Shown here: piece after piece, positions 1-11,000 of the stretch
Position numbering within the stretch: position 1 is the first letter of the stretch
Layout: the number at the start of each line of letters is the position of its first letter
Assembly (NCBI GenBank): GCA_021904315.1
Contig: CM038922.1
Coordinates: forward strand, 18,222,347 to 18,286,346
DNA length: 64,000 bases
DNA from: Sphagnum magellanicum
Taxonomy: Eukaryota; Streptophyta; Sphagnopsida; Sphagnales; Sphagnaceae
Direction: 5' to 3'
Program-made: the position numbers and the translations under genes
Notes under the pieces: model-generated
Database searches by the model: none
The model's input: only the letters and a program-made list of their open reading frames with translations
Told to the model about the DNA's origin: nothing

Positions 1-322
1 CTTCTCCAACATTAGAGAGGGCAGAAGCTTTCAGAAGTTGCAACACTCAAACCCTTTATCTGCCAGAATAATTTCTCCCTTGACCTGACAGCAACACACT
101 TAAGGTCTGATATCAAAGAACATGGATGATTGCAGTCAGGAAGCCACAAAAATCACAGTAGGGTAGTCTTGAGCTTAAAATGATGTATGCATCTTGAACA
201 TCTTTGGTCATCTTACATCCTGACCAAAGATGTTAAGAATTTCATGAAAACCACAAAGCTCCTAAGGATCGGACAAAAACAAAGGAGAAAACCTTTTAGC
301 AAGGGGAGCTTGAAAAACTTAC
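1..322. other. flank downstream of makorin exons, no gene recognised
   Basis: I see no convincing coding segment here. The makorin exon at 323-411 ends in a splice donor on the minus strand, so a terminal exon should lie at lower coordinates. A possible acceptor near 107 would give only a two-codon ending, which I do not trust. The true last exon may be outside the window. Confidence 0.4.
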
Positions 323-1349
323 CGAACATTTTTGGCAATGACAGTGTTCCCATCAGCAGCACCAAGGTGACGTAACTTCATCTCCTCCCTACTTCCATCT
401 CTAAACATATGCTGCACATGAAGGAAATTCAACATATGAAACCAACTAAATATGCAAAATCCTGAGCAGGACCATCCGATGCCAACAGGAGTTGTCAAAT
501 GGTATTAAGACAACATGGTCACATGGGGGTCAGCTGCACTCTGACATGACAATTTGAGTTGCACAGAGGACAGAGAATAAAAAAAGCTGGTTTCCTTACC
601 TTATAGAAGCAGCTAGTTCCAAAAGGACATGTTCCATTTCCATAGTCAAAATACTTGTAATCAATATCACTGCACACACAAATACACCCCTAACACTCAA
701 TTACAAAAACATTGTGCATGTATTTTTACATGTGTGTGCATCAGGAGCTAAGGTGAAGCATTTTATATGTTCTCACATAAGAATGCAAACACCTAGAGAC
801 CAATAAGGACTTTGGGGTCACCCCTTATGCCTCCATGTCCACTTGATCTCCTTGATTGCTTGATTTGTTCAAGGGATGGAAAAGGAGGGCATACACCAGT
901 CATTTAATGTGCAACACACCACCCACCTATGACAAATTAGAGCATAATCTATATACACAAATATTGACAAATCAGGCACCCAACCAAATAAAAGACTGAT
1001 GGTCATAGCTGGGTGCAGCCACATGACAAGCCTACCAGAGTGGCTGCGCCAATCTTCCAAGTCAAAATCCAACTAGCTGGCTGGTCATTAGACAGATCCA
1101 TAATAGGGTGAGTATGACCTTAAAGGGCAATTACATATCAGGTTACTATCTGTCAAGTAGTATGTCAGATGGGTAATAAAACCTCAAGTCATGATAGGGA
1201 CATCAAATAGAACAAACAACTTTAGGTTCTCATGCACACACCTAAGCTTGTTCTTATAGCCGTTGATTATATCATCCTTTTCTTCAGAACTTGAGTACCA
1301 AACAACACTTGGGACTATAAAATGTGAAGCTACTCCAGGCCCGCACAAC

Positions 1350-1354
1350 AGTAT
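1350..1354. repeat. target-site duplication, left copy (AGTAT)
   Basis: AGTAT precedes the 5' LTR and is repeated at 7470-7474 after the 3' LTR. Removing the element and one copy restores a continuous makorin reading frame across the junction. Confidence 0.92.
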
Positions 1355-1667
1355 TGTTGAGAATTCAAGCTCAACTAGTTAAGTTTCATTAGTTACTGGA
1401 GTAGGAAAGTAACTAGGTTACTTTCACAAGGTTGAATTACTTTCTTTACTTATTTTAGTTTGGTTATTTATGGTTTGGTCTTGTAGTTAAATACCTTGGT
1501 GTTGATGGTTTGCTTCTCTTTTCTTCATTACACAAGTTTGTGTATTTCTTGTGACAAGAACCTTGGAGAGTTCTTGATGTTGTGTTTTGTGTTGTGAACA
1601 TTATGTTGTAGTTTCCTTTCAATAAAGATTTATGTTTGCACTTGAGTAGATCTCCTATTTGTTAACA
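1355..1667 (+). repeat. 5' LTR of copia element
   Basis: 313 bp, from TGTTGAGAATTC to TTTGTTAACA. An AATAAA polyadenylation signal lies near 1620. It retains 13 bp (around 1551-1565) that the 3' LTR lacks. Confidence 0.95.
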
Positions 1668-1680
1668 TGGTATCAGAGCT
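1668..1680 (+). promoter_or_regulatory. primer-binding site, initiator tRNA-Met type
   Basis: TGGTATCAGAGCT directly follows the 5' LTR. This is the classic plant copia primer-binding site, complementary to the 3' end of initiator methionine tRNA. Confidence 0.9.
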
Positions 1681-2901
1681 TAGGTTGTTTGGTGAGAAAG
1701 TTGAAAAAGGTCTAGAGCTAGAAAGTCTCTAAAACTAGAGCTTGAGAGTCTCTAGTAATATCATAGGAGTTTGTCAAGTGCAAAAGAGAAAAAGGGAAAG
1801 GAAAGAAGTGAAGAGAAAGAAAAGAAAAGAAAAGAGGTGAGAGGAGATCAACATATCAAAGTTGTGGAAGTCAGATCTTTAAACCTAGATCTAGATCTAT
1901 TGTGAAAAGATCTTGAAGTGAAACTTGGAGGGATTGTAGAAGACTATAAGACTCTTCTATTCTCAAATTTTCAAAAGAAAAAGATATGTTTTGTGAGAGT
2001 TATGAGCTTTTGAAGATTCTGTGCCAGATCTGGTTTTTTGGTCATATCTCCTTTGTTTGAGCTTTTTTGGATCTGCAGCTTTGGGATCTTATAGATCATA
2101 TAGGAATACATGTGTGAGAGAAATTTCATGTCATTTGGATTTATATTGAGAGAGATCCAAGCATCTAAAGTTTCAGTCTTAGTTTTGAAGTCAGTTTCTT
2201 TTGAAAGTGATATCTCTTTGTGGTCATCATTAATAGAGCTGAAATTTTGATCAGATATAAAAGACATATATGTTATGTGTCTCCCAAAATCTCAAGGATT
2301 TTGGAGTTGCTGAGAGCAAGTTGTAAGTCATTTTGTGTTCAGGTCCTAGTTTGAGGTGACTTCAAAGAAATAGCAAGATCTCCCATTTTATGAAGTTAAA
2401 TGAGCTAAAATTTTGAGAGAACTTAGTAGACATAGTTGTTCATGTTTCACCAGAATTTCAGAACGATTCAAGGTCATATGTGTGTGGAGTAGCTTTGCAA
2501 AGTTGTTGTGACAAAAGTTGTTTTGAGAAGACATCAAAGTAAAGTTTTGAAGTGGAGCAAATACATCTTGGGAGAACCTGAAGGAAGGAGTTTGGAGATT
2601 GGGAAGCGCAAATACATTATCAAGACCTTTGTACAAAAGTGTGGTATGTAATCATGTACTTAATACCATATGAAATATTATACGAGATACGTACCTATAC
2701 ATAAAACCTATGTATAGTATAGAATTTTGTATAATACTCAAGACATACATACATATGCAAGGTCCATATTGTTCAGCCCTAACCCTAACCCTAATCCTAG
2801 AAACCTAAGGAAGGAAAACCCTAACCCTAACCTTAGAAACCCAAGGAAGGAATTAAAATCATTGTGAAACCTCAAGAAGACATTAAGTGGTGCCTTGAGA
2901 G
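1668..2901 (+). other. copia untranslated leader with telomere-like repeats
   Basis: This is a long, gene-free leader between the primer-binding site and gag. It contains a purine-rich stretch (about 1790-1850). Near 2776-2830 two short runs of the plant telomere-like unit CCCTAA occur, separated by a duplicated AAACCtAAGGAAGG-type segment. Confidence 0.6.
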
Positions 2902-3785
2902 ATGGCGGACGGCCTTTCTCAAATTGCAATTGAGAAACTAGACAAGAACAATTTCCAAGTGTGGAAAATTTAGGATTATGAATTTCTTGATGGGTAAAGG
3001 CTATTGGGAATTCATAATTGGTGATGAGATAAAACCTCCTCTCCCAGAAAACTCCACACAACAGCAAATTCAAGCCAATAAAACTTGGCATGAAAAAGAA
3101 AGGAAAGTCTTGTATTGGCTTTCTATGAGTGTGTCTGATTCCATGATTGTGCATATTCAAGATGCAAAATCACCCAAGCAAGCTTGGGATACATTGGTGA
3201 AGATGTATAACACCAATACACAAGCCTGCAAAATGCAACTCAAGCAAGAGTTGCATAATCTCCAGAAAAACAAAATCAACATTAATGACTATTCTACAAA
3301 GGTGAAAAACCTTGCAGATGCTCTTGCATCTATAGGAACCCCTGTAGATGATGAAGATTTAGTGGCCGTGACCTTAAATGGACTTGAAAAAGACTATAGC
3401 CAGTTCCGTACTTCAATTACAGTTCGAGAAACATTTCCCAACTTCCAAGATTTAATAACACTACTTATAAGTGAAGAAATGAGAATTATTAGTATTTCAT
3501 CCAATGGAGGATCACAAGAAAATGCTTTCTACTCAAATACCAATAAAGGTAGAGGCAGAGGTGGTAAAACCTCATTTCGAGGTCGACCCGGAAGTTCGCA
3601 TGGTGGACATCATCAACATGAAGGTCAAGCTCATGGAGGTGGACGAGGAAACTTTGGAGGAAGAGGAAGTTGAAGAAGTCGTGGAGGTCGTGATGGAAGC
3701 CATCGAAATCAACAACCAAATAGCGATTCAAATTGCTACTACTGCGAGAAACCTGGGCACATGGCCAAGAACTGTTATCAAAGGA
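2902..3785 (+). pseudogene. gag: copia gag with CCHC zinc knuckle, disrupted
   Basis: Gag forms the virus-like particle and binds element RNA. Translation can start at 2902 (MADGLSQIAIEKLDKNNF). A one-base insertion near 2963 (VWK then a stop) shifts the frame, and the frame from 2978 then stays open with the retrotran_gag-type segment (WDTLVKMYNT...LKQELHNLQ...). A glycine/arginine-rich tail follows. A TGA at 3671-3673 interrupts it, most simply from CGA. The CCHC knuckle CYYCEKPGHMAKNC lies just after the stop in the same frame, at about 3739-3780. This copy is inactive. Confidence 0.88.
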
Positions 3786-5500
3786 AGCATGATGCACGAA
3801 GTGGAAAGCTGCAACAAGGGAATTATGCATCAACTAGCAATCAAGGTGATGAGCAACTGTTTGTGATGCAGCACATGGCAAATTCAATGATAGGAGGTGT
3901 ATCAGACAACAATGTCTCGTATGTGGATTCTGGAGCTTCAAACCACATGACTAGCCATGGAAAATGGTTTAAAGACGCAAAGGATTTGAAGACACCAGGG
4001 TTTGTGGAAACTGGTGATGACACTACACATCCCATCACACAGATTGGCAAGGTGCCATTGTCCATGCAAGATGGGCAAACAAAGTACTTGAAAGATGTAC
4101 TTCATGTTCCAACCATAACAAAAAATTTGGTCTCCGTAGGCCAAATGGTGGAACAAGGTTTACAGGTGACATTTAACCCAAATGGATGTTTTGTGGAAGA
4201 CATAAAGAACCAAGGAAAATTGATTGCAAAAGGAGAAAGGAACGGACGAATGTTCACCTTGGATGTGAACATGCCTGAGGTGAATTCCATGTTATTCACA
4301 CATGGAAAAGGAGTTGGAGACATTGGAATTTGGCACAAGCGGGTTGGCCATGTTAATTTCCAACGTCTTAAGCTCATGGAGAAACAAAATCTTGTTAAAG
4401 GTCTTCCCAAATTTGGAGCAGAAGAGGTGATGTCAAAGGTTTGTGAAGCATGCCAATTGGGGAAGCAAGCTAGGCATCCATTCCCAAGTCAAACAACTCA
4501 TGTAAGTTCCAAACCTTTGGAAATGATCCACTCAGATGTGTGGACCACGAAGATAGAATCCATTGGAGGATGCAAGTACTACGTGAGTTTCATTGATGAC
4601 CACACAAGGAAGGTGTGGGTCTACTTCATGAAACACAAAGGTGAAGTGTTTCAACATTTTTTGCATTTCAAAGCAATGGTGGAGAAGGAGAAGGGTGTGA
4701 GCATCAAATGCTTAAGGTCCGATGGAGGGGGAGAATATTTTTCAAATGAATTCAGTGAGTACTTGAAGGAGCATGGGATTCAAAGGAAATATTCATATAG
4801 TTATTCCCCACAACAGAATGGAGTTGCTGAAAGGAAAAACAGGCACATTGCAGAAATAACACGTGCCATGTTGAATGAGAAGAATTTGCCAAATTACTTT
4901 TGGGCAGAAGCGGTAGCAACTGCAGTCTACATCATGAATCGAACACCCACAGCAGTAGTTCATGGCATGACACTTGAAGAAAAATTCACAGGCAAGAAAC
5001 CTGATGTTTCACACCTCAGAGTGTTTGGTTGCATTGCATACATGCATGTTCCTGATGAGAAGAGATCAAAACTAGACCCAAAAGCTGAAAAATGTATCTT
5101 CATTAGATAGTCCTCAGAACAAAAGGGATATAGATGTTTCAGTCCTTCCACTCGGAAGTTGCAAGTGAGTAGAGATGTTGTGTTTGATGAGATGGCTAGT
5201 TGGTATTCACCACTGAAGGTAGCAGAAGATGGAGAAGCTAGAAATGGTGATGTTTCATCAAATGTGGAACAAGAATCACAATTAATTAGTGGACCACAAG
5301 AGTCTCCAATTAGTGGGTCCAGTAGCACTCCATGGAAAGGAAGATTAAGATCTTCAAACATTGTACATGGTAGTTCTCAAACATCATCTAAAAATCCTCA
5401 TGTAGATGGTGAATCAAGTGAGTCAGAGAAAAGTGAGGGTGAAGAATCAAGAATCGTCTCAGTTCCTACTCATGGAGCTCGGATGGCCAAGAAAGTTTGA
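3786..5500 (+). pseudogene. pol: copia protease and integrase region, disrupted
   Basis: The frame continues from gag. An aspartic protease motif, YVDSGASNHMT, lies near 3920. It is followed by the pre-integrase zinc-binding region (HKRVGH...CEACQLGKQ) and the integrase core. The core has the catalytic Asp in the SDVW stretch, the second in LRSDGGGEY and the Glu in SPQQNGVAERKN. The frame is open to a TAG at 5108-5110, inside the segment CIFI-x-x-SSEQKGYRCF, and resumes in the same frame to a stop near 5500. There the reading frame shifts by one base into the reverse transcriptase frame. Confidence 0.9.
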
Positions 5501-7197
5501 AAACACCTGACAATAATAGTGGAGTACGAAGATCCACACGGGTCAAGTACCCTGTACAAAAACTCACATATGATGGCTTTGTAGCTCATCATTACGCATA
5601 CATGGTGAGAGTTATACAAGAGGTTGAACCCACTTGTTTTGAACAAGCGGTTGGAAACCCTAAATGGGACAATGCCATGGATGAAGAGATGGCGGCTTTG
5701 GATGCGAATGCTACTTGGGAATTAGTAGCTTTACCAGAAGACAAGAAAGCAATTGGGTGCAAATGGGTTTACAAAGTCAAACACAATGCAAATGGATCTA
5801 TGAGCAGATACAAAACAAGATTGGTTGCCAAAGGTTATGCCCAAACGTATGGCATAGACTATGAGGAGACCTATAGTCCAGTTGCCAAAATGACAACTGT
5901 AAGAGCAATCATTGCTATGGCAACAGCAAAAGGATGGTCTTTACATCAAATGGATATAAAGAATGCCTTTTTTCATGGAGATTTATAGGAAGAAGTGTAC
6001 ATGGAACAACCACCAGGTTATGTGGACCAAACACATCCTAACTTGGTTTGTAGGTTGAAGAAAGCTCTGTATGGCTTGAAGTAAGCTCCTAGAGCTTGGT
6101 CAGACAAGATAGGTCAGTATCTTGTCACAAGTGGATTTCAAACATCCAATGCAGATTTTTCACTATATGTGAAAAAGACATATCATGGGATTGTAGTCAT
6201 AGTCATCTATGTTGATGACTTGATTGTCACAGGAGATAGTGATGCAGACATCTCTGATTTGAAGAAGCTTTTGAAGCAAAAGTTTGAGATGAAGGATTTG
6301 GGAGAGTTGCATTATTTCCTCGGCATTGAGGTAATCAAGTCCCCTAAAGGGATATGGTTACTACAAAGGCAATATGCCTTGAACAAATTGGCCGAATATG
6401 GGATGACGAGTTGCAAACCCATTTCAATTCCATTGGAACAAAATGTGAAGTTAAGTGTAGATGAAGGAGACCTCGTGGAGGATACCACTATGTACAAACG
6501 CATAGTGGGGAGTTTGATTTACATGACCATCACAAGGCCAGATTTGAGTTATGCAATTGGAGTGGTGAATCAATTCATGCAAACACCACGAAAGCCACAT
6601 TTGGATGCAGTGAGGCGCATACTGAGGTACATAAAGCATACCTTGCAGTGTGGAATTTTTTATGAAGCCAAGAGCTAGTTACAAGTACATGGATACACGG
6701 ATGCTGATTGGGCTGGCAATGTTTTAGATAGAAGATCAACCAGTGGTTTCATGTTTTCTTTTGGAAGTGGTGCTGTTAGTTGGAGCAGTAAGAAATAACC
6801 AACAGTTGCATTATCAAGCATGGAAGCAGAATACAGAGGTGCAGCAATTGCTGCATGTGAAGTAGTTTGGTTATAAAAACTACTTTCAGATTTGGGACAG
6901 TCAGTGGATGCTCCTGTTGTCATTTATTGTGATAACATCAGTAGCATACTACTTGCTAACAACCCAGTCTATCATGTTAGGACAAAACACATTGAGGTGC
7001 ACTACCAGTTTATAAGAGAAAAAGTTCTAGCAAAAGAAATTGACCTTATTCATGTCAGTATTGAAGATCAGGTTGTTGACATTTTCACAAAGGCTTTAGG
7101 TACAGACAAGTTAAAGAAGTTTCAAAAAATACTTGGTGTACTAGAAGTGGATTTGAGCTTGAGGGGGAGTGTTGAGAATTCAAGCTCAACTAGTTAA
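5497..7197 (+). pseudogene. pol: copia reverse transcriptase and RNase H region, disrupted
   Basis: The reverse transcriptase starts with the conserved WKWVYK-type segment (here CKWVYKVKHNANGS) and includes the catalytic box YVDDLIVTG at about 6208-6234. RNase H follows, with YTDADWAG, SSMEAEYRG and a C-terminal KHIEVHYQFIRE segment. One frame is kept from 5497 to 7197, but it is broken by stops at 5986, 6082, 6676, 6796 and 6874. Each sits where a Gln codon is expected or plausible. The frame terminates inside the 3' LTR. Confidence 0.9.
7161..7169 (+). promoter_or_regulatory. polypurine tract
   Basis: GAGGGGGAG lies immediately upstream of the 3' LTR, in the position of the plus-strand primer. 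Confidence 0.85.
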
Positions 7198-7469
7198 GTT
7201 TCATTAGTTACTGGAGTAGGAAAGTAACTAGGTTACTTTCACAAGGTTGAATTACTTTCTTTACTTATTTTAGTTTGGTTATTTGTGGTTTGGTCTTGTA
7301 GTTAAATACCTTGGTGTTGATGGTTTGCTTCTCTTTTCTTCATTACACAAGTTTGTGTATTTCTTGTGAGAGTTCTTGATGTTGTGTTTTGTGTTATGAG
7401 CATTATGTTGTAGTTTCCTTTCAATAAAGATTTATGTTTGCACTTGAGTAGATGTCCTATTTGTTAACA
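7170..7469 (+). repeat. 3' LTR of copia element
   Basis: 300 bp and near-identical to the 5' LTR apart from four substitutions and a 13-bp deletion near 7368. The pol reading frame runs into it and stops at 7195-7197. Its last bases, read on the minus strand, supply the stop codon that ends the truncated makorin reading frame. Confidence 0.95.
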
Positions 7470-7474
7470 AGTAT
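7470..7474. repeat. target-site duplication, right copy (AGTAT)
   Basis: This is the direct repeat matching 1350-1354. Read on the minus strand it encodes part of the Asp-Thr after GMDI in makorin, so the insertion point is inside coding sequence. Confidence 0.92.
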
Positions 7475-8067
7475 CAATGTCCATCCCTAGTGCATGAGAA
7501 CCACTCCGCCAACTTCGTATACAACCAACACAAAATGGATGATCACAGCCTAACATTAATCCAAATTTCCGCTTAGCAACTGTTGGCTTTGAAAGCACCC
7601 GCTCCAAACAGACACTACATTCAATTTCTTGGCTCTTGTGAAGTGCCTCAAGCTTCTTCTGGTTACGTTCACACTGCTGTCGGTGGTTATCACGTTCTGA
7701 TGGACGAAACAGATGCAAACAGTGTTTCCCACAAGTTGGGCACAAGTCACCATGAATCTGCGGGCAGTTATCACCCCGAGGGCATATGCCAGCAGCTGCA
7801 AACGCACAGATTGGGATTTCACTCGGGTCGTTGGACGTTGGCATTTCAATCTCTTCAACATTCTTTTCATCATCTTCTTCCAGAAATTGGGGATTCAGAT
7901 TAGCCTTGCCTTCTGTGAGTTGCCAGGCACTTTGTGTATGGGTATTGCTTGAGCTCTCTTCTACCCTACTTGTGTCTGGAGATGAGTTAAGAGCTACCAC
8001 TGAAGGTCTTGGTAGGGTAGGGAGAGGATTATTTGACACTGGACGGGACAGTTTTACATGTTCATAC
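7475..8067 (-). CDS. MKRN: makorin main coding exon (CCCH, makorin Cys-His, RING), 3' part cut by insertion
   Basis: This exon begins after a clear acceptor (ttgcag) with YEHVKLSRP, which matches the end of an upstream CCCH unit in makorins. A low-complexity linker of about 85 residues with an acidic stretch (EEDDEKNVEEIE) follows. Next comes a CCCH finger with spacing C-x7-C-x5-C-x3-H (CAFAAAGICPRGDNCPQIH). The makorin Cys-His motif is CPTCGKHCLHLF...H...C. The RING begins at CSVCLERVLSKP and contains CDHPFCVGCIRSW. The reading frame is open to GMDIDT, where it meets the 3' LTR. The next expected residues, V-R-A, are found at the other side of the element near 1345. Only the last two RING zinc ligands are missing. 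Confidence 0.88.
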
Positions 8068-11000
8068 CTGCAATGACTGCCATAAGAACAAAGGCCATGT
8101 TGATAAAATGTGCATACCTACACATGATCATACAACAATCAGTACACACACATGACAGGACCACTGAAAAAACAATGTTCTAATTGAAGGGAAAAACAAA
8201 GCCATGCGCAAACTGAAAGCTGTGAGCATAATCTTTTTCCAGAAAGGAAACACTTTGATGCATGAAGCTTGTTAGAGGAGAGACGATGCTCTTTACTTAC
8301 CTGGCTAGCCTGGTCACTCTAGCTATGAGAGAACATGCAATCTTCTCCTTTTAAACACGCTCCACGCATGAAGAATTTGCATAACACCCTGCACTTGCCA
8401 TACGTTCCAAACTCCAACCACGCTGTGCTCACCTCTAATTTACCTTCTGCAGATCCTATTGCTTACTACTACTTTTCATCATTAAGGCAGCAGCAACATC
8501 GCTGGATCGATACATCAAACATCCTACGCTACTAATCGTTTCACTTTTCAGGAGGTTGTTCCAATGTACATGATAAGTTGTTTTCATGTTTGTTGAAACA
8601 TTAGTGTTGTTTAAACCTTTTGGTTGAAGTTGATGCAAAATCGAGTTTGATCATGATAAAACAAACTTAAATATTTTTCTTTTGTACATGTTCCTTAAAG
8701 ACAATATACAGTTATTGAAGTTAATTTAATTAAAAAGTCTTTGAACTACAAGAAATTAAATACATACATTATGAACAATTGATTTTTTTTTTTTTCAATA
8801 TTTAATTGCATGTATTAAAATTTTAATCACACATAGTAATTAATGTTTTTATTGATTTTCACCTTTTGTTCTTGTGTTGAATTTTTTGTTACAAATAAAA
8901 ATAATTGTTTTTCACCCGCATGTTCAATTTCATGTATAATGGTTTTAATCACTCATCTGAATGGTTTTGGTTGTCAAAAGTTTCTTAATTCTACTTTCTA
9001 AATTTCTTGACCATGTTTGTTTTGACTTTGGTTTTTGTAATTTTTTGGTTGAATCTTATGTACAAGTTTCACTCATGTACTTATACAATCACATGTTGAG
9101 CATTTGAAGTTTTAATTTAATGCCCATTCATTGTAACTATTTTATTTTATAAGTATTTTTTATTGTAATACACTATATGATTTTCTATGAATTTTTAAAG
9201 CATCTCCACACATACTGAATATTGAGATCTACATCAACTTTTCTCACCTCCCTTACTACTTATTTACATATTTCAAGCCCCATCCATAAACTTGAAAGTG
9301 GGACCTTAAAAAGTGAGAGGCCACTAATAACAAAGCAAGTGGACTATTCAAATAACTTAATCAATCAATAATAACAAGAGATTGTGCCATGGGGACCAAT
9401 CAAATGATCTAGCCAATTCACTTTAGGATTTATACTATGTAATGGCTTTTACCACCCACCAGATCTTGTGCAAATAAGTTATCTTGAAATCAATTTCTAG
9501 AACCAAATTGGCAAGTTCATTATAAACCAAGGATGAGCTCAAAAGAAATGTTCATTATTTTATGTAAAGAACTTTTCAAATTTTACAAACCGTACAATAG
9601 TGGAAAGTTCTTTGCTAATTAGATTAGGCATTTCCACAAATGGATGTATTACTTTTATTAATTTAAAAAGCACGTTTTGTTAATGGAAGTGACTAAATAT
9701 TCATTTTCTTTACAGACATGCAGGGAGCTTCATAGCAAAAGTCATGGCCTTTTATGTAATATATTCAATTTTCGAATTATGCACTTTAACTAAAGTAAGT
9801 TTTCAACACCTTTATTTCTATTGGACACCATACACCATACCCTTCACATAGAAATAAAAAAATGTTTTGCTTTATGATTAATAAAGTGACTTATATAATG
9901 TGAAAATTTGGTGGAGATTTGGTCCACATCAATACACCTTTCATTGGGTTGTCATGTCAAAAATGTCACTCATATTGTTGTAATCAAAGCAACCTACCAC
10001 CTAGTGATTGGGGAGCAATTGTTACAAACAAGGTGAATTTGCTTCCAGGTGAATTTGCTTCCTCTACTTCCGTGATTTTAGGGCAATTTTATTTAAATAT
10101 CAAAAATTTTAGAAATTTGCTTAACTCCCCCAAAAAACATCAATGACACACCTTTAAAATGCCTCACTTCAATATCAAGTTCATAATCCTTGGCAATACA
10201 ATAAACTATATTAATTTTGACAAAATTGTGTATTTAATGTAGGCTACAATGATGTATATTGAATTGTGTTATTGTTTATAAGTGTTATCACAAGCATTAT
10301 GGCAAGGAAAACACCATCATTTTCTAGACCTCACATGGTGGCCATGAAACTTTAAAATTTGTTGATTCTATTGAAGATAAAGGGATTGACTAAGTGAGGA
10401 ATGAATTTTCCAAACCTAATTATAGTCCTATTTTCCAAAAATCTGATAGACATCTATATCTAATCATGAAAAATATCTTTCTTACATTGGATTGTTTGTG
10501 TTAAATTCTTCAATAACATTCACTTGATACTTGCATGTTTTACTTGAAATTTTTGTTCCACTGAAAAATGAAAGTCAATATTTCCAAATAGATGTTTATA
10601 AGTGAAATTATAGGCAATGCCATCCACCCAAAGGATAATTATTCATGCACTTAGTGAGGTCCTATTGTTACCAAAAGAAAGGTTCATAATAACTAATGAT
10701 TAGTTGTTAAAAAGGGAAAACATTCTTGGAACAAAATTCAAAAAAGAAGTTGTTCTTTAAATCAAGATATGTTTGCAATGCCTAGATCAATGTAATGGCA
10801 TATTGTCATTTGAAGGATTCATTATAGATCAAAAACTTGAAATGTAACAAACAAATTTTAGGCCAACACATCACCAAACAATTCAACATGATAAGCCTTA
10901 AAGCACTCCATGAAAATTCAACAAGTTCAATGCACCTCCAACACAACTACTAATGACCACCAACAAAAAACATCTACCATTTAATTGAACTTGCCTTGAT

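Larger units (their letters stand above)
1355..7469 (+). mobile_element. Ty1/copia LTR retrotransposon, full length but coding-defective
   Basis: The element is 6,115 bp and is bounded by LTRs that start TGTTGAG and end GTTAACA. A 5-bp direct repeat AGTAT flanks it (1350-1354 and 7470-7474). The order of domains is gag with a CCHC knuckle, protease, integrase, reverse transcriptase, RNase H, which is the copia order. The two LTRs differ by four substitutions that I can count and one 13-bp deletion in the 3' LTR, so insertion is fairly recent on a plant time scale. The polyprotein carries two frameshifts and at least seven premature stops, so this copy cannot encode a working polyprotein. It lies antisense to the makorin gene it interrupts. 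Confidence 0.96.
323..8067 (-). pseudogene. MKRN: makorin-type CCCH/RING E3 ubiquitin ligase gene, interrupted by a retrotransposon
   Basis: Makorins are RNA-binding E3 ubiquitin ligases with CCCH fingers, a makorin Cys-His motif and a C3HC4 RING. Four minus-strand coding segments match in order. Segment 7475-8067 holds a CCCH finger, the Cys-His motif and six RING ligands. Segment 1242-1349 continues with the post-RING stretch (VPSVVWYSSSEEKDDI). Segment 600-669 encodes the start of the last CCCH finger (GNGTCPFGTSCFYK). Segment 323-411 encodes HMFRDGSREEMKLRHLG. Splice sites flank the two small segments, and phases join correctly. The first two segments were one exon, now split by a copia element between 1354 and 7470. 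A short deletion of about 11 nt near 1335-1340 removes the last RING Cys-Pro-x-Cys and shifts the frame. The first Cys of the last CCCH finger is Tyr. N-terminal CCCH fingers were not found upstream. I judge the locus non-functional, although an active paralogue elsewhere is likely. Confidence 0.85.

Noticed and set aside
3489..4410. Antisense open frames opposite copia gag and protease
   Set aside because: They are shadows of the sense polyprotein with no domain of their own.
8335..8535. Possible N-terminal exon near makorin
   Set aside because: It is on the wrong strand and contains no CCCH finger or makorin-like residues.
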